From Pseudoxanthobacter soli DSM 19599 (GTDB lineage: Bacteria; Pseudomonadota; Alphaproteobacteria; Rhizobiales; Segnochrobactraceae), in assembly GCF_900148505.1 (NCBI RefSeq), contig NZ_FRXO01000001.1:558001-622000 (forward strand): a stretch of 64,000 bases of DNA, read 5' to 3'. Positions 27,032-38,570 of this stretch are shown here, piece after piece. The notes under the pieces are model-generated. The model was not told the DNA's origin. It saw nothing but the letters and a program-made list of their open reading frames with translations, and did not search any database. Both the position numbers and the translations under genes were made by a program. Every line of letters begins with the position of its first letter. The stretch's first letter is position 1.

Positions 27032-27802
27032 TCAGGCCCGGCGGGCCACGATGAACAGCCGCGGGAACCGCAACAGCCGCTTTCCATCCACCCGCGCGGG
27101 ATAGGCGCGCTCGATACGCGCGCGGTAGGCCTCGAGGAAGCCCGCGCGCAGGTCGTCGTCGAGCGGGTCGACGAACGGCTTCAGGCCGGTTGCCTTGACC
27201 CATTCGACGATGGCCGCCGCGTCGTCCATCACGTGATTGTAGGCCGTGTGCCAGATGTCGATGTCGGCCGCGTGCGGGCGGAGCAGATCGTAGTAGAAGC
27301 CGGGTTCCGGCAGCGGGCGGCGCTGGCTGACGGAGGCGAGCACCGAGGCCCACGGCCCGTCTTCGGCGGTCTGCTTCATCAGCACGTGGCTCGGTTCTGC
27401 AATGTTGTCCGGCATCTGCACGGCGATCGCCGCCCCGGACGGCAGCGCCTCGAAAAGGCGCGCCATCACGGCGGGATGGTCCGGGAGCCATTGAAACACC
27501 GCGTTGGCGAACAGGACGTCCGTCTGCGGGCCGGGCTGCCATTCGCTGGCGCTGGCCTGAAAGAAATCGTGGCCCGGTAATCGCTTGCGGGCAGCTTCCA
27601 ACATGGCAGGCGAGATATCGAACCCGGTGACGCGGGCGGCGGGATAGCGGGCGACCAGCAGCTCCGTCGAGTTGCCCGGCCCGCACCCGATGTCGACGAC
27701 CTCGCGCGGCGCCTCGACGGGCACGCGCGCGAGAAGCTCGGCGGACGGCCGCGTGCGCTCGTCCTCGAACTTCAGATATTGACCCGCCGACCAGTCCTTC
27801 AT
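27032..27802 (-). CDS. tam: Trans-aconitate 2-methyltransferase
   Basis: This 256-residue SAM-dependent methyltransferase would detoxify trans-aconitate, an inhibitor of aconitase, by forming its methyl ester. The N-terminus [20 protein letters not shown] is diagnostic of Tam. SAM-binding motif I is [13 protein letters not shown] (about residue 34), followed by [11 protein letters not shown] and [14 protein letters not shown]. The start at 27802 has GGGAGG seven bases upstream. It is a single gene upstream of repeat copy A. Confidence 0.92.
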   Translation of the reverse strand: MKDWSAGQYLKFEDERTRPSAELLARVPVEAPREVVDIGCGPGNSTELLVARYPAARVTGFDISPAMLEAARKRLPGHDFFQASASEWQPGPQTDVLFANAVFQWLPDHPAVMARLFEALPSGAAIAVQMPDNIAEPSHVLMKQTAEDGPWASVLASVSQRRPLPEPGFYYDLLRPHAADIDIWHTAYNHVMDDAAAIVEWVKATGLKPFVDPLDDDLRAGFLEAYRARIERAYPARVDGKRLLRFPRLFIVARRA

Positions 27803-27893
27803 GGCTACCTCCCGGCGCTCCGGCGTGGCCTCACCCGGCAGGAACGCACCGCCCGGGCGCGGAAGCGCACCGGGCGGCGGCGTCATGCCGCGA

Positions 27894-29543
<1,650 letters not shown>

Positions 29544-29665
29544 TGCGGTCCTGAACTGTACGATTGTTCTCGGGAACGGCCGCGGGCCGGGACCCGCAGT
29601 TTGGAACAGGCTCTTAAGCCATCGCGCGGCCTGCGGCAACGCCGGTGCGGCGCGCGCCCGGCGGC

Positions 29666-32080
29666 CTACACCCCCGCGCCCACCGCCACGCCATCGTCGA
29701 GACGCCAGAAATCAGGGGCCTCGGGCGGCAGCGGCCGGCCGAAGAGATAGCCCTGGGCGAGCGGACATTCGATGGCGATGAGCCGTGCCAGCTGCTCCTC
29801 GGTTTCCACGCCCTCGGCCACGACGCTGAGATCCATCGTCCGCGCGATGTCGAGCATCGCCCGGACCACCGCCGTGTCGGCATTCACCACGCCGAGATTG
29901 GCGACGAAACTGCGGTCGATCTTGATGCGGTCGATCGGCAGGCGCCGGAGATGCGTGAGCGAGGCATGGCCTGTGCCGAAATCGTCGAGCACCACGGCGA
30001 TGCCCATTTCACGCAGCGTTTCGAGCGTCGACACGATTTCCGCTGTCCGGCGACCGACGGTGACCGTCTCGGTCACTTCAAGTTCAAGGCGCGCCGGATC
30101 GAGGCCTGTCTCCGCGAGGATCGCGCGAAGATCGCCGACGAGGTCGCCGCCCAGAAGCTGCCCCGCTCCGAGGTTGACCGCCACCTTGCCGGGCTCTCGA
30201 CCGACCGCGACCCAGCGCTGGATCTGCGCGGCGACCTGCCACAGGATGTGGCTCCCGAACGTCGCCATCAGCCCGCATTCCTCGATGATGGGAATGAAGC
30301 GGTCCGGCGGGATCAGGCCGCGCACGGGATCGCGCCACCGCACCAGCGCTTCGAAGCCCACCCGCACGCCGTCGCTGAGCCGTATCAGCGGCTGGTAGTG
30401 CATCTCGATCGCACCCGACTTCATGGCGCGCGGCAGGTTGTCGATCACCCAGCGCCGCTTGTCGGCAGCATCGCGCATCGAGCGGTCGAAGAACGCGAAG
30501 CCGCCGCCTTCGGCCTTCACGGTGTAATGGGCGAGATCGGCATTGCGCTGCAGGTTGCCGACATCGCTCGCGTCGTGCGGCCAGAGGCTGATGCCGACGC
30601 TCGCGGCAAGCAGCACGGGCACGTCGTCCACCATGACCGGCGCGCAGAGATCGGCCACCAGCCGGCGCGCGAACGCATCCAGTTCACGGCGGTCGGTGCG
30701 ATAAGGCAGGATCAGCGCGAACTCGTCGCCGCCGAGGCGGGCGGCGATTCCCTCCGGTTCCACGGCATTGCGCAGGCGCTGGCCGATCTCGACCAGGACG
30801 GTATCACCGACCGCATGGCCGCGGGTGTCGTTGATCTCCTTGAAGCCGTCGATGTCGATCATGAACAGGCTGCCGCCGGCCTGGCCGGTGCGGGCCATCG
30901 CCTGGTCGAGCGCATCGGAGAAGCCGGCCCGGTTGCGCAGCTCGGTCAGCCCGTCGTGGACGGCGAGGAAATCGATCCGCTGGCGGGCGCGCACGTCCTC
31001 GGTGATGTCGCGGACGACGGCGATGATGGCCGAAAGCTTGCCGGACGCATCGCGCTCCGGCGCGCAGCGGATCCAGAGGTGGCGGACGTCGCCGTCGTGA
31101 AGGATGACCCGGGACGAGCCTTCCGCGCTCTCCGCGCCGTTGAAGATGCCGCGCAGCAGCGACGAGAAGTTTTCCCGGTCGAGCGGATGGAGCAGTTCGT
31201 TGGCCTTGGCCGCGTCGATCGGCTCCGGATCGAGCTTCAGCATCGCCGACAAGGTTCGCGAGAGCTGATAGGTCTGGTTCGACAGATCGAGCCGCCAGCT
31301 GCCGAGCTGGGCCATGGTCTGGGCCTGATGCAGTTCCTGCTCGCGCAGGCGCAGGTTCGCCTCGGCCAGCTTGAGCGCCGTGACGTCGTGCTCGCCGACG
31401 ACGTAGGCCGTTCCGCCGGTTTCCGGGTCCAGCGTCGCGACGGCCTCGATGCCATGCCAGCGCCGGCCGGCCGCGGTCGTCACCTCCACGAAGGCCTGAG
31501 CCGCACCGGTCCGGCGGAGTTCCTCCAGGAAGCGGTCGCCCGCCGCGGCGTCGGCGAACCGCGCCATCAGGTCGGCGCGATCGGCCTCGTAGGTCGAGAT
31601 CGCCGCCGCGTTGCGATAGAGCGCCCGGCCGTCGGAATCGAAGAAGGTGATCTGGTCGCGGCTGTAGCGCAGCGCCTCCGCGGCGCGGCGGTCGCTGAGG
31701 TCGCTCCGGACGGGGATCCCGATAGAGAGGATTCCAACGTCGCCCTCGCCGAGCCGGACGGCCTGCATGAGAATGTCGAAGGTCTGCGGCTCGGACGCGG
31801 TGTAGAAGGTCCAGCGCTCGAACGTCGCCTCGCCGCTGACGGAGCGGCGGATCACTTCCTCGAGCCGCGTGCGCGACACCGCCGACATCGCCGGAACTTC
31901 GCGCGCCCTCAGGGCCTCGACGCTGGCGACCCCCCACATGCGCAGTCCGGCGGCGTTCGCATAGACGTTGCGTTCGGAGGCCAGATCGAGCACCCAGACG
32001 GGCTGTGACAGCACGTCAAATCCTTCGCCGCGAAAGCTCGGGAGAAACTCTATCGGCGTCGGCTGAACGCTCTCTGCCAT
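29666..32080 (-). CDS. Cytoplasmic PAS-GGDEF-EAL protein
   Basis: This 804-residue c-di-GMP turnover protein has no membrane segments. About 350 N-terminal residues form three PAS-like sensor modules (for example [38 protein letters not shown], and a PAS/PAC block ending [17 protein letters not shown]). A GGDEF domain with intact LGGDEFALI is near residue 449. The EAL domain reads FEALVRW near residue 578, followed by [22 protein letters not shown] and AEGVET. The usual NLS motif reads NLG. Both activities are plausible. ATG 32080 was chosen; a GTG at 32149 adds residues without similarity. Confidence 0.87.
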   Translation of the reverse strand: MAESVQPTPIEFLPSFRGEGFDVLSQPVWVLDLASERNVYANAAGLRMWGVASVEALRAREVPAMSAVSRTRLEEVIRRSVSGEATFERWTFYTASEPQTFDILMQAVRLGEGDVGILSIGIPVRSDLSDRRAAEALRYSRDQITFFDSDGRALYRNAAAISTYEADRADLMARFADAAAGDRFLEELRRTGAAQAFVEVTTAAGRRWHGIEAVATLDPETGGTAYVVGEHDVTALKLAEANLRLREQELHQAQTMAQLGSWRLDLSNQTYQLSRTLSAMLKLDPEPIDAAKANELLHPLDRENFSSLLRGIFNGAESAEGSSRVILHDGDVRHLWIRCAPERDASGKLSAIIAVVRDITEDVRARQRIDFLAVHDGLTELRNRAGFSDALDQAMARTGQAGGSLFMIDIDGFKEINDTRGHAVGDTVLVEIGQRLRNAVEPEGIAARLGGDEFALILPYRTDRRELDAFARRLVADLCAPVMVDDVPVLLAASVGISLWPHDASDVGNLQRNADLAHYTVKAEGGGFAFFDRSMRDAADKRRWVIDNLPRAMKSGAIEMHYQPLIRLSDGVRVGFEALVRWRDPVRGLIPPDRFIPIIEECGLMATFGSHILWQVAAQIQRWVAVGREPGKVAVNLGAGQLLGGDLVGDLRAILAETGLDPARLELEVTETVTVGRRTAEIVSTLETLREMGIAVVLDDFGTGHASLTHLRRLPIDRIKIDRSFVANLGVVNADTAVVRAMLDIARTMDLSVVAEGVETEEQLARLIAIECPLAQGYLFGRPLPPEAPDFWRLDDGVAVGAGV

Positions 32081-32460
32081 CACAGCGACACTCGCGTAAC
32101 TCGCGCTTTCTTTCGACTTCGACGTGAGGACCCCCCTAAAAGCGGACACAAACGGGCCACGCCCGTCTATCCCTTCCAGCCTGCGCGGCCCCCCAGCCGT
32201 GGGCTAGAAAAATACATGAAAGCGGCCGTGTAAATACTTCATCGGTCATTCGTCGAAGGCTGACGCGGCCCGCTCTCGCGCATTTCCGGACCAAGTACAT
32301 AGCATTCTATCAAATCCGCGGCGTTTTGTCCCTGCCCGGCCGGACACCGGACTGCGAGGGGATTGCAACGCCCTGTTCGGCCTGCCATCGTGCGGCCCCG
32401 CCCAACCATGGCTGGCGTCCCGAGCGGCGCGCGATTCGCCGCCTTTCCGATGGAATTGTG
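32081..32460. other. Intergenic region between the GGDEF/EAL gene and etfB
   Basis: No gene is seen in 380 bases. An AT-richer stretch (about 32205-32320) is the likely promoter zone for the divergent genes. I find no operator or riboswitch I can name. The frame open ahead of etfB has no family similarity and is ignored. Confidence 0.5.
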
Positions 32461-33210
32461 ATGAAGATTCTCGTTCCCGTAAAAAGGGTTGTCGACGCGA
32501 ACGTGAAGGTGCGCGTGAAGACGGACGGCACCGGCGTCGACCTGTCGAACGTCAAGATGTCAATGAACCCGTTCTGTGAAATCGCGGTCGAGGAAGCGTT
32601 GCGGCTGAAGGAAGCCGGCAAGGCGACCGAGGTGATCGCGGTCTCCATCGGCGGCGAAAAATCGGCGGAGACGATCCGCACGGCGCTCGCGATGGGTGCC
32701 GACCGCGGCATCCTCGTCAAGGTGGACGGCACAGTGGAGCCGCTGGCGGTCGCCAAGCTTCTCAAGGCGGTCGCCGAGAAGGAACAGCCGGGCCTCGTCA
32801 TTCTCGGCAAGCAGGCGATCGACGACGACTCAAACCAGACCGGCCAGATGCTCGCCGCCCTGATGGGCCGGCCCCAGGGCACGTTCGCCTCGAAGGTCGA
32901 GATCGGCGACGGCACCGTCGACGTCACCCGCGAGATCGACGGCGGCCTGGAGACGGTCACGCTGGCCCTGCCGGCGATCGTGACGACGGACCTCAGGCTC
33001 AACGAGCCGCGCTATGCGTCGCTGCCCAACATCATGAAGGCCAAGAAGAAGCCGCTGGAGGAGACGACGGCGGAGGCGCTCGGCGTCGACGTGACGCCGC
33101 GCCTCAAGGTGCTGTCGGTCACCGAGCCGCCGGCGCGCAAGGCCGGCGTGAAGGTCGCCGACGTCGCCGAACTCGTTTCCAAGCTCAAGACCGAAGCCGG
33201 GGTGCTGTGA
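32461..33210 (+). CDS. etfB: Electron transfer flavoprotein subunit beta
   Basis: This 249-residue small subunit of the electron transfer flavoprotein binds AMP and helps shuttle electrons from acyl-CoA dehydrogenases to ETF-quinone oxidoreductase. It starts [20 protein letters not shown] and has [16 protein letters not shown], the family signature, and [20 protein letters not shown], the AMP-binding segment. The ATG at 32461 lacks a good Shine-Dalgarno, but the family N-terminus fixes it. It is translationally coupled to etfA. Confidence 0.97.
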   Translation: MKILVPVKRVVDANVKVRVKTDGTGVDLSNVKMSMNPFCEIAVEEALRLKEAGKATEVIAVSIGGEKSAETIRTALAMGADRGILVKVDGTVEPLAVAKLLKAVAEKEQPGLVILGKQAIDDDSNQTGQMLAALMGRPQGTFASKVEIGDGTVDVTREIDGGLETVTLALPAIVTTDLRLNEPRYASLPNIMKAKKKPLEETTAEALGVDVTPRLKVLSVTEPPARKAGVKVADVAELVSKLKTEAGVL

Positions 33211-34148
33211 TGACGACCCTCCTGATCGCAGACCATGACGCCTCGGGCCTGAAGGACGTCACCGCCCGGGCGCTGACGGCCGCGCTCGCGCTCGGCGAGC
33301 CCGTTCACGTGCTCGTCGCCGGCACGGCGCTTTCCGCCGCCGCGACGCAGGCGGCCGCGCTTCAGGGCGTGGAGACGGTGCTCGTCGCCGACAGCCCGGC
33401 CTACGCCAACGCGCTCGCCGAGCCGGTCGCGGACCTCGTCGTCTCGCTCGCCGGCGGCTATCGCACCATCGTGGCGGCGGCCACCACCACCGGCAAGAAC
33501 ATCGCGCCGCGCGTCGCCGCGCTGCTCGACGTGATGCAGGTCTCCGACATCACGAAGGTGGTCTCGCCCGACACGTTCGAGCGGCCGGTCTATGCCGGCA
33601 ACGCCATCGAGACGGTGCAGGCGCTCGACCCGAAGATCGTGCTGACGGTGCGCACCTCGGCCTTCGCGCCGGCAGCCACCGGCGCCAGCGCCGCGAGCGA
33701 GGCGGTCGCCGCGCTGCCGGCCGGCCCGGGGCTTTCGACCTGGAAGGGTGCGCACATCGACCAGTCAGACCGCCCGGAGCTGACCTCGGCGAAGATCATC
33801 GTCTCCGGCGGCCGGGCGCTCGGTTCGGCGGAGAAGTTCACCGAGGTGATCCTGCCGCTGGCGGATGCCCTCGGCGCGGCGGTCGGCGCCTCGCGCGCGG
33901 CGGTCGATGCCGGCTTCGCCCCCAACGACTGGCAGGTCGGCCAGACCGGCAAGATCGTGGCGCCCGATCTCTATGTCGCGGTCGGCATCTCCGGCGCGAT
34001 CCAGCATCTCGCCGGCATGAAGGATTCCAAGGTCATCGTCGCCATCAACAAGGACGAGGAATCGCCGATCTTCCAGGTTGCGGACTACGGCCTCGTCGCC
34101 GACCTGTTCCAGGCGGTGCCGGCGCTGACGGCGGCGCTGAAGTCCTGA
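33210..34148 (+). CDS. etfA: Electron transfer flavoprotein subunit alpha
   Basis: This is the 312-residue FAD-binding large subunit. The N-terminal domain starts [10 protein letters not shown]. The C-terminal domain carries the FAD site: [50 protein letters not shown] and [12 protein letters not shown]. The ATG at 33210 overlaps the etfB stop by one base (TGATG), giving equal expression of the two subunits. No dehydrogenase gene follows, so electron donors are encoded elsewhere. Confidence 0.97.
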   Translation: MTTLLIADHDASGLKDVTARALTAALALGEPVHVLVAGTALSAAATQAAALQGVETVLVADSPAYANALAEPVADLVVSLAGGYRTIVAAATTTGKNIAPRVAALLDVMQVSDITKVVSPDTFERPVYAGNAIETVQALDPKIVLTVRTSAFAPAATGASAASEAVAALPAGPGLSTWKGAHIDQSDRPELTSAKIIVSGGRALGSAEKFTEVILPLADALGAAVGASRAAVDAGFAPNDWQVGQTGKIVAPDLYVAVGISGAIQHLAGMKDSKVIVAINKDEESPIFQVADYGLVADLFQAVPALTAALKS

Positions 34149-34155
34149 TCGACAC

Positions 34156-34190
34156 TGTCTGCGGGCGCGGCTCGACCGAGCCCGCGGACA
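34156..34190 (+). terminator. Hairpin downstream of etfA
   Basis: TGTCtGCGGGC (34156-34166) pairs with GCCCGCgGACA (34180-34190) with one internal mismatch, just eight bases after the etfA stop. An alternative inner stem GGCTCG/CGAGCC overlaps it. There is no T-run, so it may be a 3'-end stabiliser or a weak terminator. Confidence 0.4.
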
Positions 34191-34273
34191 CCCGTCGAGG
34201 GGATGCGCCCTTTCCGCGACACCCCATCGCGCGGCGGCGTGCCGGCCGCCAGTGGGATAGAGGAAGACCGCGC

Positions 34274-34813
34274 ATGACGACCGATTCCGTCTCTCTCGCC
34301 GTCGCGGAGGCCGACGATCTTCCGGCCTTGAAGCGGGAACTTCAGGACGCTTTCGCGGTCGCCGTCATCGCCGAGTTCGGCGATCTGCCGGACGGCCCGA
34401 TTCCGTCCGACAGCGAACTCGACGAATCGATGTCCGCGCCGGGCGCCGAGGTCCTGCGCATCCTCTGCGACGGGCGCAAGATCGGCGGCGCCGTTGTCGC
34501 CATCGACCGGGAAACGCACCGCAACTCGCTCGACCTGTTCTTCCTCTCGTCGCCGGATCGCGGCCGCGGCCTCGGCCTGAAGGCGTGGAAGGCGATCGAA
34601 CGCCGCTATCCCGAGACGCGGGTCTGGATCACGCACACACCCTATTTCGAGAAGCGGAACATCCACTTCTACGTCAACAAGTGCGGATTCCGGATCGTCG
34701 CCTTCTTCAGCGACCGCCATCCGGACCCCCACGGCCCAGCGCCGAGCGGCCTGCCCGACGATGGCGAGGCGTTCATGTTCGAGAAGATCATGGGCGAGGC
34801 CGAGGGCACCTAG
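34274..34813 (+). CDS. GNAT-family N-acetyltransferase
   Basis: This 179-residue protein has the acetyl-CoA binding loop RGRGLGLKAWKAIE (about residues 96-110) after the beta-4 strand NSLDLFFLSS. It then has THTPYFEKRNIHFYVNKCGFR, typical of the C-terminal half of GNAT enzymes. AGGAAG precedes the ATG. The acceptor substrate cannot be predicted. It stands alone between etfBA and the glycosyltransferase. Confidence 0.82.
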   Translation: MTTDSVSLAVAEADDLPALKRELQDAFAVAVIAEFGDLPDGPIPSDSELDESMSAPGAEVLRILCDGRKIGGAVVAIDRETHRNSLDLFFLSSPDRGRGLGLKAWKAIERRYPETRVWITHTPYFEKRNIHFYVNKCGFRIVAFFSDRHPDPHGPAPSGLPDDGEAFMFEKIMGEAEGT

Positions 34814-34842
34814 AAGACATCGGATCGAACGGACTCGCTCGG

Positions 34843-34885
34843 GTCGACAGGAAATCCGGGAGGAAATCCCTGTCGACAGGAAATC
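34843..34885. repeat. Short direct and inverted repeat around GTCGAC
   Basis: GTCGACAGGAAATC occurs at 34843-34856 and again at 34872-34885. Between them, CCTGTCGAC also pairs with the first GTCGACAGG as a 9-bp inverted repeat. It lies just after the GNAT stop and may be a degraded member of the dispersed repeat family, since copy D contains the related TTTCCTGTCGATCGGG. Confidence 0.4.
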
Positions 34886-34911
34886 GCGGTCGGCGCGACA
34901 TTCCCGCGCGG

Positions 34912-35991
34912 TCAATCGTTCGCCTGCGACGTCTCGCCGGCGCGCCGCGACGACAGCCATTCGAGATTGTGAAACGGCTGTTTGAGATCCGGATAGGTCC
35001 CCTGCCGCTCAAGGCCTTCGACGAAGGCGACGAACGCGGCCATCTCGTCGGCCTCGCGATATCGGTGGGCCGCGACACGCGCCCTCGCCGCGAGATCATT
35101 AGCCGCCTTCGGAGAATCCCACAGCCGGCGCAGCATCTCGCGCCATGCGGGCTCGTCTTCGGGATCGAGATGGAGGGCGGCGCCCAGCGTCGCCTCGGGC
35201 AGACCGCCGCGGGTGGAGGCGATCACCGGCAGACCGTTCAGAACACCCTCGCGGGCGACGCGGCCGAACGCCTCGGGAAACAGGCTCGGCACCATGAGGA
35301 CGCGGGCGCGGCCATAGACCGGGCGCATGTCCGACTGGTTCGGCAGCAGCGTCACGTTCGGCAGGGCGAGATCGATGCCGTCCTCCGCCGGATCGTACCA
35401 GCCGGTGACCGCGAGGAACGGAATGTCGGGCATGGAGGCCGCGAGCCGGGCGAAGAGCTCGCCGCCCTTGGCGCGTATCGGGTTGACCATCACCACCTCG
35501 GCCGGCCGCGGCTGAACAGCCACCACTGCGGCACGCTCGATCGGCGGGTGCAGCACGTGCCTGCCCTTGCCTGCCAGGAAGGCGTAGCCGGCGAGGGAAC
35601 GCTCGCACCACGCCGAATTGAACACGATGCCGTCGAGCGCGCCGCACACGTCGCCGACGCAACTGAAGAAGCAGACCGGAATGCCGGCTTCCACCGCGAC
35701 GGGGCCGGCAAGATGCGCCCAGTCCATCTGCGTCAGAACGCGGTCCGGGCGGAACCGCGCGAGGACGCCCCTGAAGCCGTCACAATCGAAACGTGGCGCC
35801 GGAATGCGTTCGAGCCACGGGTCGGCCGGACGCGGCATCGCCGCGGCAGACGGGGCGCCGGGTGGCGCGGCGCTGGTATGGATCGCGACCTCGTGACCGG
35901 CGGCATGGAGCCCCTTCAGCACCGCGTGAAGCGAGATTTCCGATCCGCCCGGTGCAGGCACGAAGCGCTCGGCGACCGCCAGGATCCGCAT
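34912..35991 (-). CDS. GT4-type glycosyltransferase
   Basis: This 359-residue family 4 (GT-B) glycosyltransferase has N-terminal MRILAVAERFVPAPGGSEIS with the glycine-rich acceptor-domain loop. The C-terminal half carries VLMVPSLFPEAFGRVAREGVL, containing the EAFG-type nucleotide-sugar motif, and PVIASTRGGLPE. The start is set at 35991, where GGGGGAGAG stands just upstream. The longer open frame is an artefact that runs into repeat copy B. No other polysaccharide genes are adjacent, so the product glycan is unknown. Confidence 0.83.
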   Translation of the reverse strand: MRILAVAERFVPAPGGSEISLHAVLKGLHAAGHEVAIHTSAAPPGAPSAAAMPRPADPWLERIPAPRFDCDGFRGVLARFRPDRVLTQMDWAHLAGPVAVEAGIPVCFFSCVGDVCGALDGIVFNSAWCERSLAGYAFLAGKGRHVLHPPIERAAVVAVQPRPAEVVMVNPIRAKGGELFARLAASMPDIPFLAVTGWYDPAEDGIDLALPNVTLLPNQSDMRPVYGRARVLMVPSLFPEAFGRVAREGVLNGLPVIASTRGGLPEATLGAALHLDPEDEPAWREMLRRLWDSPKAANDLAARARVAAHRYREADEMAAFVAFVEGLERQGTYPDLKQPFHNLEWLSSRRAGETSQAND

Positions 35992-36056
35992 CCGCTCTCC
36001 CCCCTGCCCGGAGCACCTCGCGATCGGGCGACCAACGACACACCACTCCGGGTTCC

Positions 36057-36129
36057 AGAGCGCTTTCCGATCTGATGGAATCATCAGATCGACCAGAAAT
36101 CGCTCCAGATTCAAAAACTTGAGCACATC
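36057..36129 (-). repeat. Dispersed palindromic repeat, copy B (half element)
   Basis: This reverse-oriented copy holds only the second hairpin and the joining segment. CGATCTGATG (36068-36077) and CATCAGATCG (36082-36091) form a perfect stem, followed by a stretch matching the middle of copy A. It lies immediately downstream of cysW, where a cysA gene might be expected. Confidence 0.8.
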
Positions 36130-36212
36130 CGACCGCCGGGAATAGCGACGCCCGTCAAGGCCGCCGCTTTCCTCAAGACCGGCTCTTTCCCTGCGTCCGT
36201 CTCCGGCGGGGC

Positions 36213-37112
36213 CTAATGACCCGCGCCGCGGCGCCGGCCGTCGCCGATCGCCCGGTCGAGAATGATCTTCACCACCAAGGTCACGAGGGCAAGCGCGGTC
36301 AGCACGGTCGCGGCGGCGAAGGCACCGACCGCGTTGTAATCATGGTAGAGCAGTTCGATCTGCAAAGGCAGCGTGTTGGTCTCGCCACGGATGTTGCCGG
36401 AGACGACCGAGACGGCGCCGAACTCGCCCATGACACGGGCATTGCAGAGCACCACGCCATAGAGCAAGGCCCAGCGGATCTCGGGCAGCGTCACCCGCAG
36501 GAAGGTGGTGAAGCCGCTGGCGCCGAGGCTGAGCGCCGCTTCCTCGCCGTCGTTACCCTGCGAATCCATCAGCGCGATGACCTCGCGGGCGACGAGCGGC
36601 GCCGTCACGAACAGGCTCGCGAGCACGATGCCGGGCCACGCGAACAGGATCGCGATGTCGTGGTCGCGCAGCCATTCGCCGAACAGCCCCTGCACGCCGT
36701 AGACGAACAGGTAGGACACGCCCGCGACGATGGGCGAGACCGAGAACGGCACCTCGATCACCGCGATCAGCAGGCGCCGGCCGCGGAAGCGGAACTTGCC
36801 GATGGCCCAGGCCGCGGCGAGCCCGAACAGGGTGTTCACCGGCACCGCGATCATGGCGACGAACACCGTCAGCCAGATCGCCTTCAGCGTGTCGGGATGG
36901 GCGAGGTTGGAGAGGTAGCTGCCGACGCCCGCCTTGAACGCCTCGGCCGCGATGACGACGATCGGGGCGCCGAGGACGACGAGCGTGCCGACAACGGCGA
37001 GGCCGATGAGCACGGCCTTCGTCAGCGGCCCCTCGCCCACCCGGCGGCGGGCGCGGACCGGCCGGCCCGCTTCTGCGGCGCGGCTGCCGCCCGTTTCCAT
37101 CGCGACGCTCAT
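36213..37112 (-). CDS. cysW: Sulfate ABC transporter permease CysW
   Basis: This is a 299-residue inner-membrane subunit of the sulfate/thiosulfate importer. Six hydrophobic helices begin at AVLIGLAVVGTLVVLGAPIV (about residue 33). The end is characteristic of CysW: ARVMGEFGAVSVVSGNIRG, ETNTLPLQIELLYHDYN. The ATPase contact loop is LSLGASGFTTFLRVTLP. The ATG at 37112 shares ATGA with the cysT stop. It is the last gene of the operon; the ATPase gene cysA that usually follows is absent here. Confidence 0.92.
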   Translation of the reverse strand: MSVAMETGGSRAAEAGRPVRARRRVGEGPLTKAVLIGLAVVGTLVVLGAPIVVIAAEAFKAGVGSYLSNLAHPDTLKAIWLTVFVAMIAVPVNTLFGLAAAWAIGKFRFRGRRLLIAVIEVPFSVSPIVAGVSYLFVYGVQGLFGEWLRDHDIAILFAWPGIVLASLFVTAPLVAREVIALMDSQGNDGEEAALSLGASGFTTFLRVTLPEIRWALLYGVVLCNARVMGEFGAVSVVSGNIRGETNTLPLQIELLYHDYNAVGAFAAATVLTALALVTLVVKIILDRAIGDGRRRGAGH

Positions 37113-37966
37113 GTGCGGCTCGTATAGCGAAGCTGCCAGGACTGCAGCGCGTTGGTGAGGGCGAGGATCGCGAACGCCATGCCGAGCATCACCGCCGCGA
37201 CGGCGGCGGCGCCCTGATAGTCGTATTCCTCTAGGCGGATGAAGGCGAGCAGCGCCGCGATCTCGGTGTGCATCGGCTGGTTGCCGGCGATGAAGATGAT
37301 GGCGCCGAACTCGCCGAGGCAGCGGGCGAAGGCGAGCGACATGCCGGCGAGGAACGCAGGCGCGATCACCGGCAGGATAACGCGCCGGAAAATCACGCCG
37401 CCCCCGGCGCCGAGCGACTCGGCGGCGTCCTCGATCTCGCGGTCGAGTTCCTCGATGACCGGCTGCACGGTGCGCACCACGAACGGCAGGCTGGTGAAGG
37501 CCATCGCCACCATGATGCCGAGCGGGGTGAACGCCACCTTGATGCCGAGCGCGTCGAGCGGGCCGCCGAACCAGCCGTTCTTCACGAACAGCGCCGTCAG
37601 CGCGATGCCGGCGACCGATGTCGGCAGGGCGAACGGAACGTCGACCAGAGCATCGATCAGCCGGCGGCCGGGAAAGCGATAGCGCACCAGCACCCACGCC
37701 AGCAGCAGGCCGAAGGCCGCGTTGAAGGCGGTGGCGACGAAGGCGCTGCCGATTGTGACGCGATAGGCCGCGAGCGCGCGGCGGCTGAACGCCACGGCGG
37801 CGAAGTCGACCGGCCCGAGGCTGGCCGCCTTCCAGGCGAGCGCTGCCAGAGGCAGCAGAATGATGAGGGCGCAATAGGCGACGGTGATGCCGATCGACAG
37901 GCCGAAGCCCGGCAGCACGCGCCTTCTGACCCGCCGCTTCGGGCGGTCGGACGGCTGCGCGCTCAT
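37109..37966 (-). CDS. cysT: Sulfate ABC transporter permease CysT (CysU)
   Basis: This is a 285-residue permease partner of CysW. The first helix is LSIGITVAYCALIILLPLAA. The motif VPFALPTSVAGIALT and the segment ARCLGEFGAIIFIAGNQPMH are CysT hallmarks. The contact loop is AESLGAGGGVIFRRVILP. Its start codon is followed four bases from the end by the cysW start. Upstream on the same strand are the DUF6644 and DUF6152 genes rather than sbp directly. Confidence 0.92.
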   Translation of the reverse strand: MSAQPSDRPKRRVRRRVLPGFGLSIGITVAYCALIILLPLAALAWKAASLGPVDFAAVAFSRRALAAYRVTIGSAFVATAFNAAFGLLLAWVLVRYRFPGRRLIDALVDVPFALPTSVAGIALTALFVKNGWFGGPLDALGIKVAFTPLGIMVAMAFTSLPFVVRTVQPVIEELDREIEDAAESLGAGGGVIFRRVILPVIAPAFLAGMSLAFARCLGEFGAIIFIAGNQPMHTEIAALLAFIRLEEYDYQGAAAVAAVMLGMAFAILALTNALQSWQLRYTSRT

Positions 37967-38080
37967 GAAGACTGCCGCATGACGTATTCCTCACCTCGCC
38001 GGCCTTCCGGCCGACGCCTTTTGCAGATCCCGCGGCCGATGCGCAACCCGTGCCCGATGCAAGGCCGCATCCCGCCGCCG

Positions 38081-38551
38081 TCACACGAACCCGATCCAGC
38101 GCCCCGCCACGAGAACCGCGATCCAGGCAGCGGCCGAGATGCCGGCTGCGATCCGTGTGGCCGGCCTCACCGCACCGCCGGCGAGCGCCGCCCGATAACC
38201 CGGCCCGATGTGCTGCAGGCCGACATTGCAGAGCGCGAGGGCGAGGAGGCCCATCTTCGCCAGGAAGGCCGCGTTGCCGATATAGGCCGCAGGCCGGACG
38301 CTGAAGAGCCACAGCCCCGTCAGCGCCGCTGCCGCCAGACCGAAAGCCGCCGCCCGGGACAGGAACGGGCCAATGGCGGCGAGCGGCACCGCGCGGAAGC
38401 AGCCCGCAAGCCTCAGGTCGAGCGGCAGGATCGCGCCCACCAGAAGGCCGATCCCGAGAATGTGAGCCGCATTGACGAGCAGATACGCCGTTGCGGAACC
38501 TCTCAGGAGCGCCGCGCCGGGCCAGTCCGCGATCCAGTCGACGACCGTCAT
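38081..38551 (-). CDS. Small membrane protein, DUF6644-like
   Basis: This 156-residue hydrophobic protein has about four membrane helices. LVNAAHILGIGLLVGAILPL carries a conserved-looking histidine, and LDLRLAGCFR follows. This pattern fits the DUF6644 family as I recall it. No enzymatic motif is visible. The stop of the upstream DUF6152 gene is 19 bases away, so the two are probably one transcription unit. The role is unknown. The pair is placed between the sulfate-binding protein and its permeases. Confidence 0.7.
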   Translation of the reverse strand: MTVVDWIADWPGAALLRGSATAYLLVNAAHILGIGLLVGAILPLDLRLAGCFRAVPLAAIGPFLSRAAAFGLAAAALTGLWLFSVRPAAYIGNAAFLAKMGLLALALCNVGLQHIGPGYRAALAGGAVRPATRIAAGISAAAWIAVLVAGRWIGFV

Positions 38552-38570
38552 CCTTCCGGCCCGTCGCCGC

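Noticed and set aside
26870..27580. Plus-strand frame starting MLKLLTLERFLLDLM
   Set aside because: The start lies inside repeat copy A and the rest is antisense to tam. The same artefact precedes the glycosyltransferase at repeat copy B.
34912..36126. 404-codon version of the glycosyltransferase
   Set aside because: The first 45 codons come from repeat copy B and spacer; a strong ribosome-binding site supports the start at 35991.
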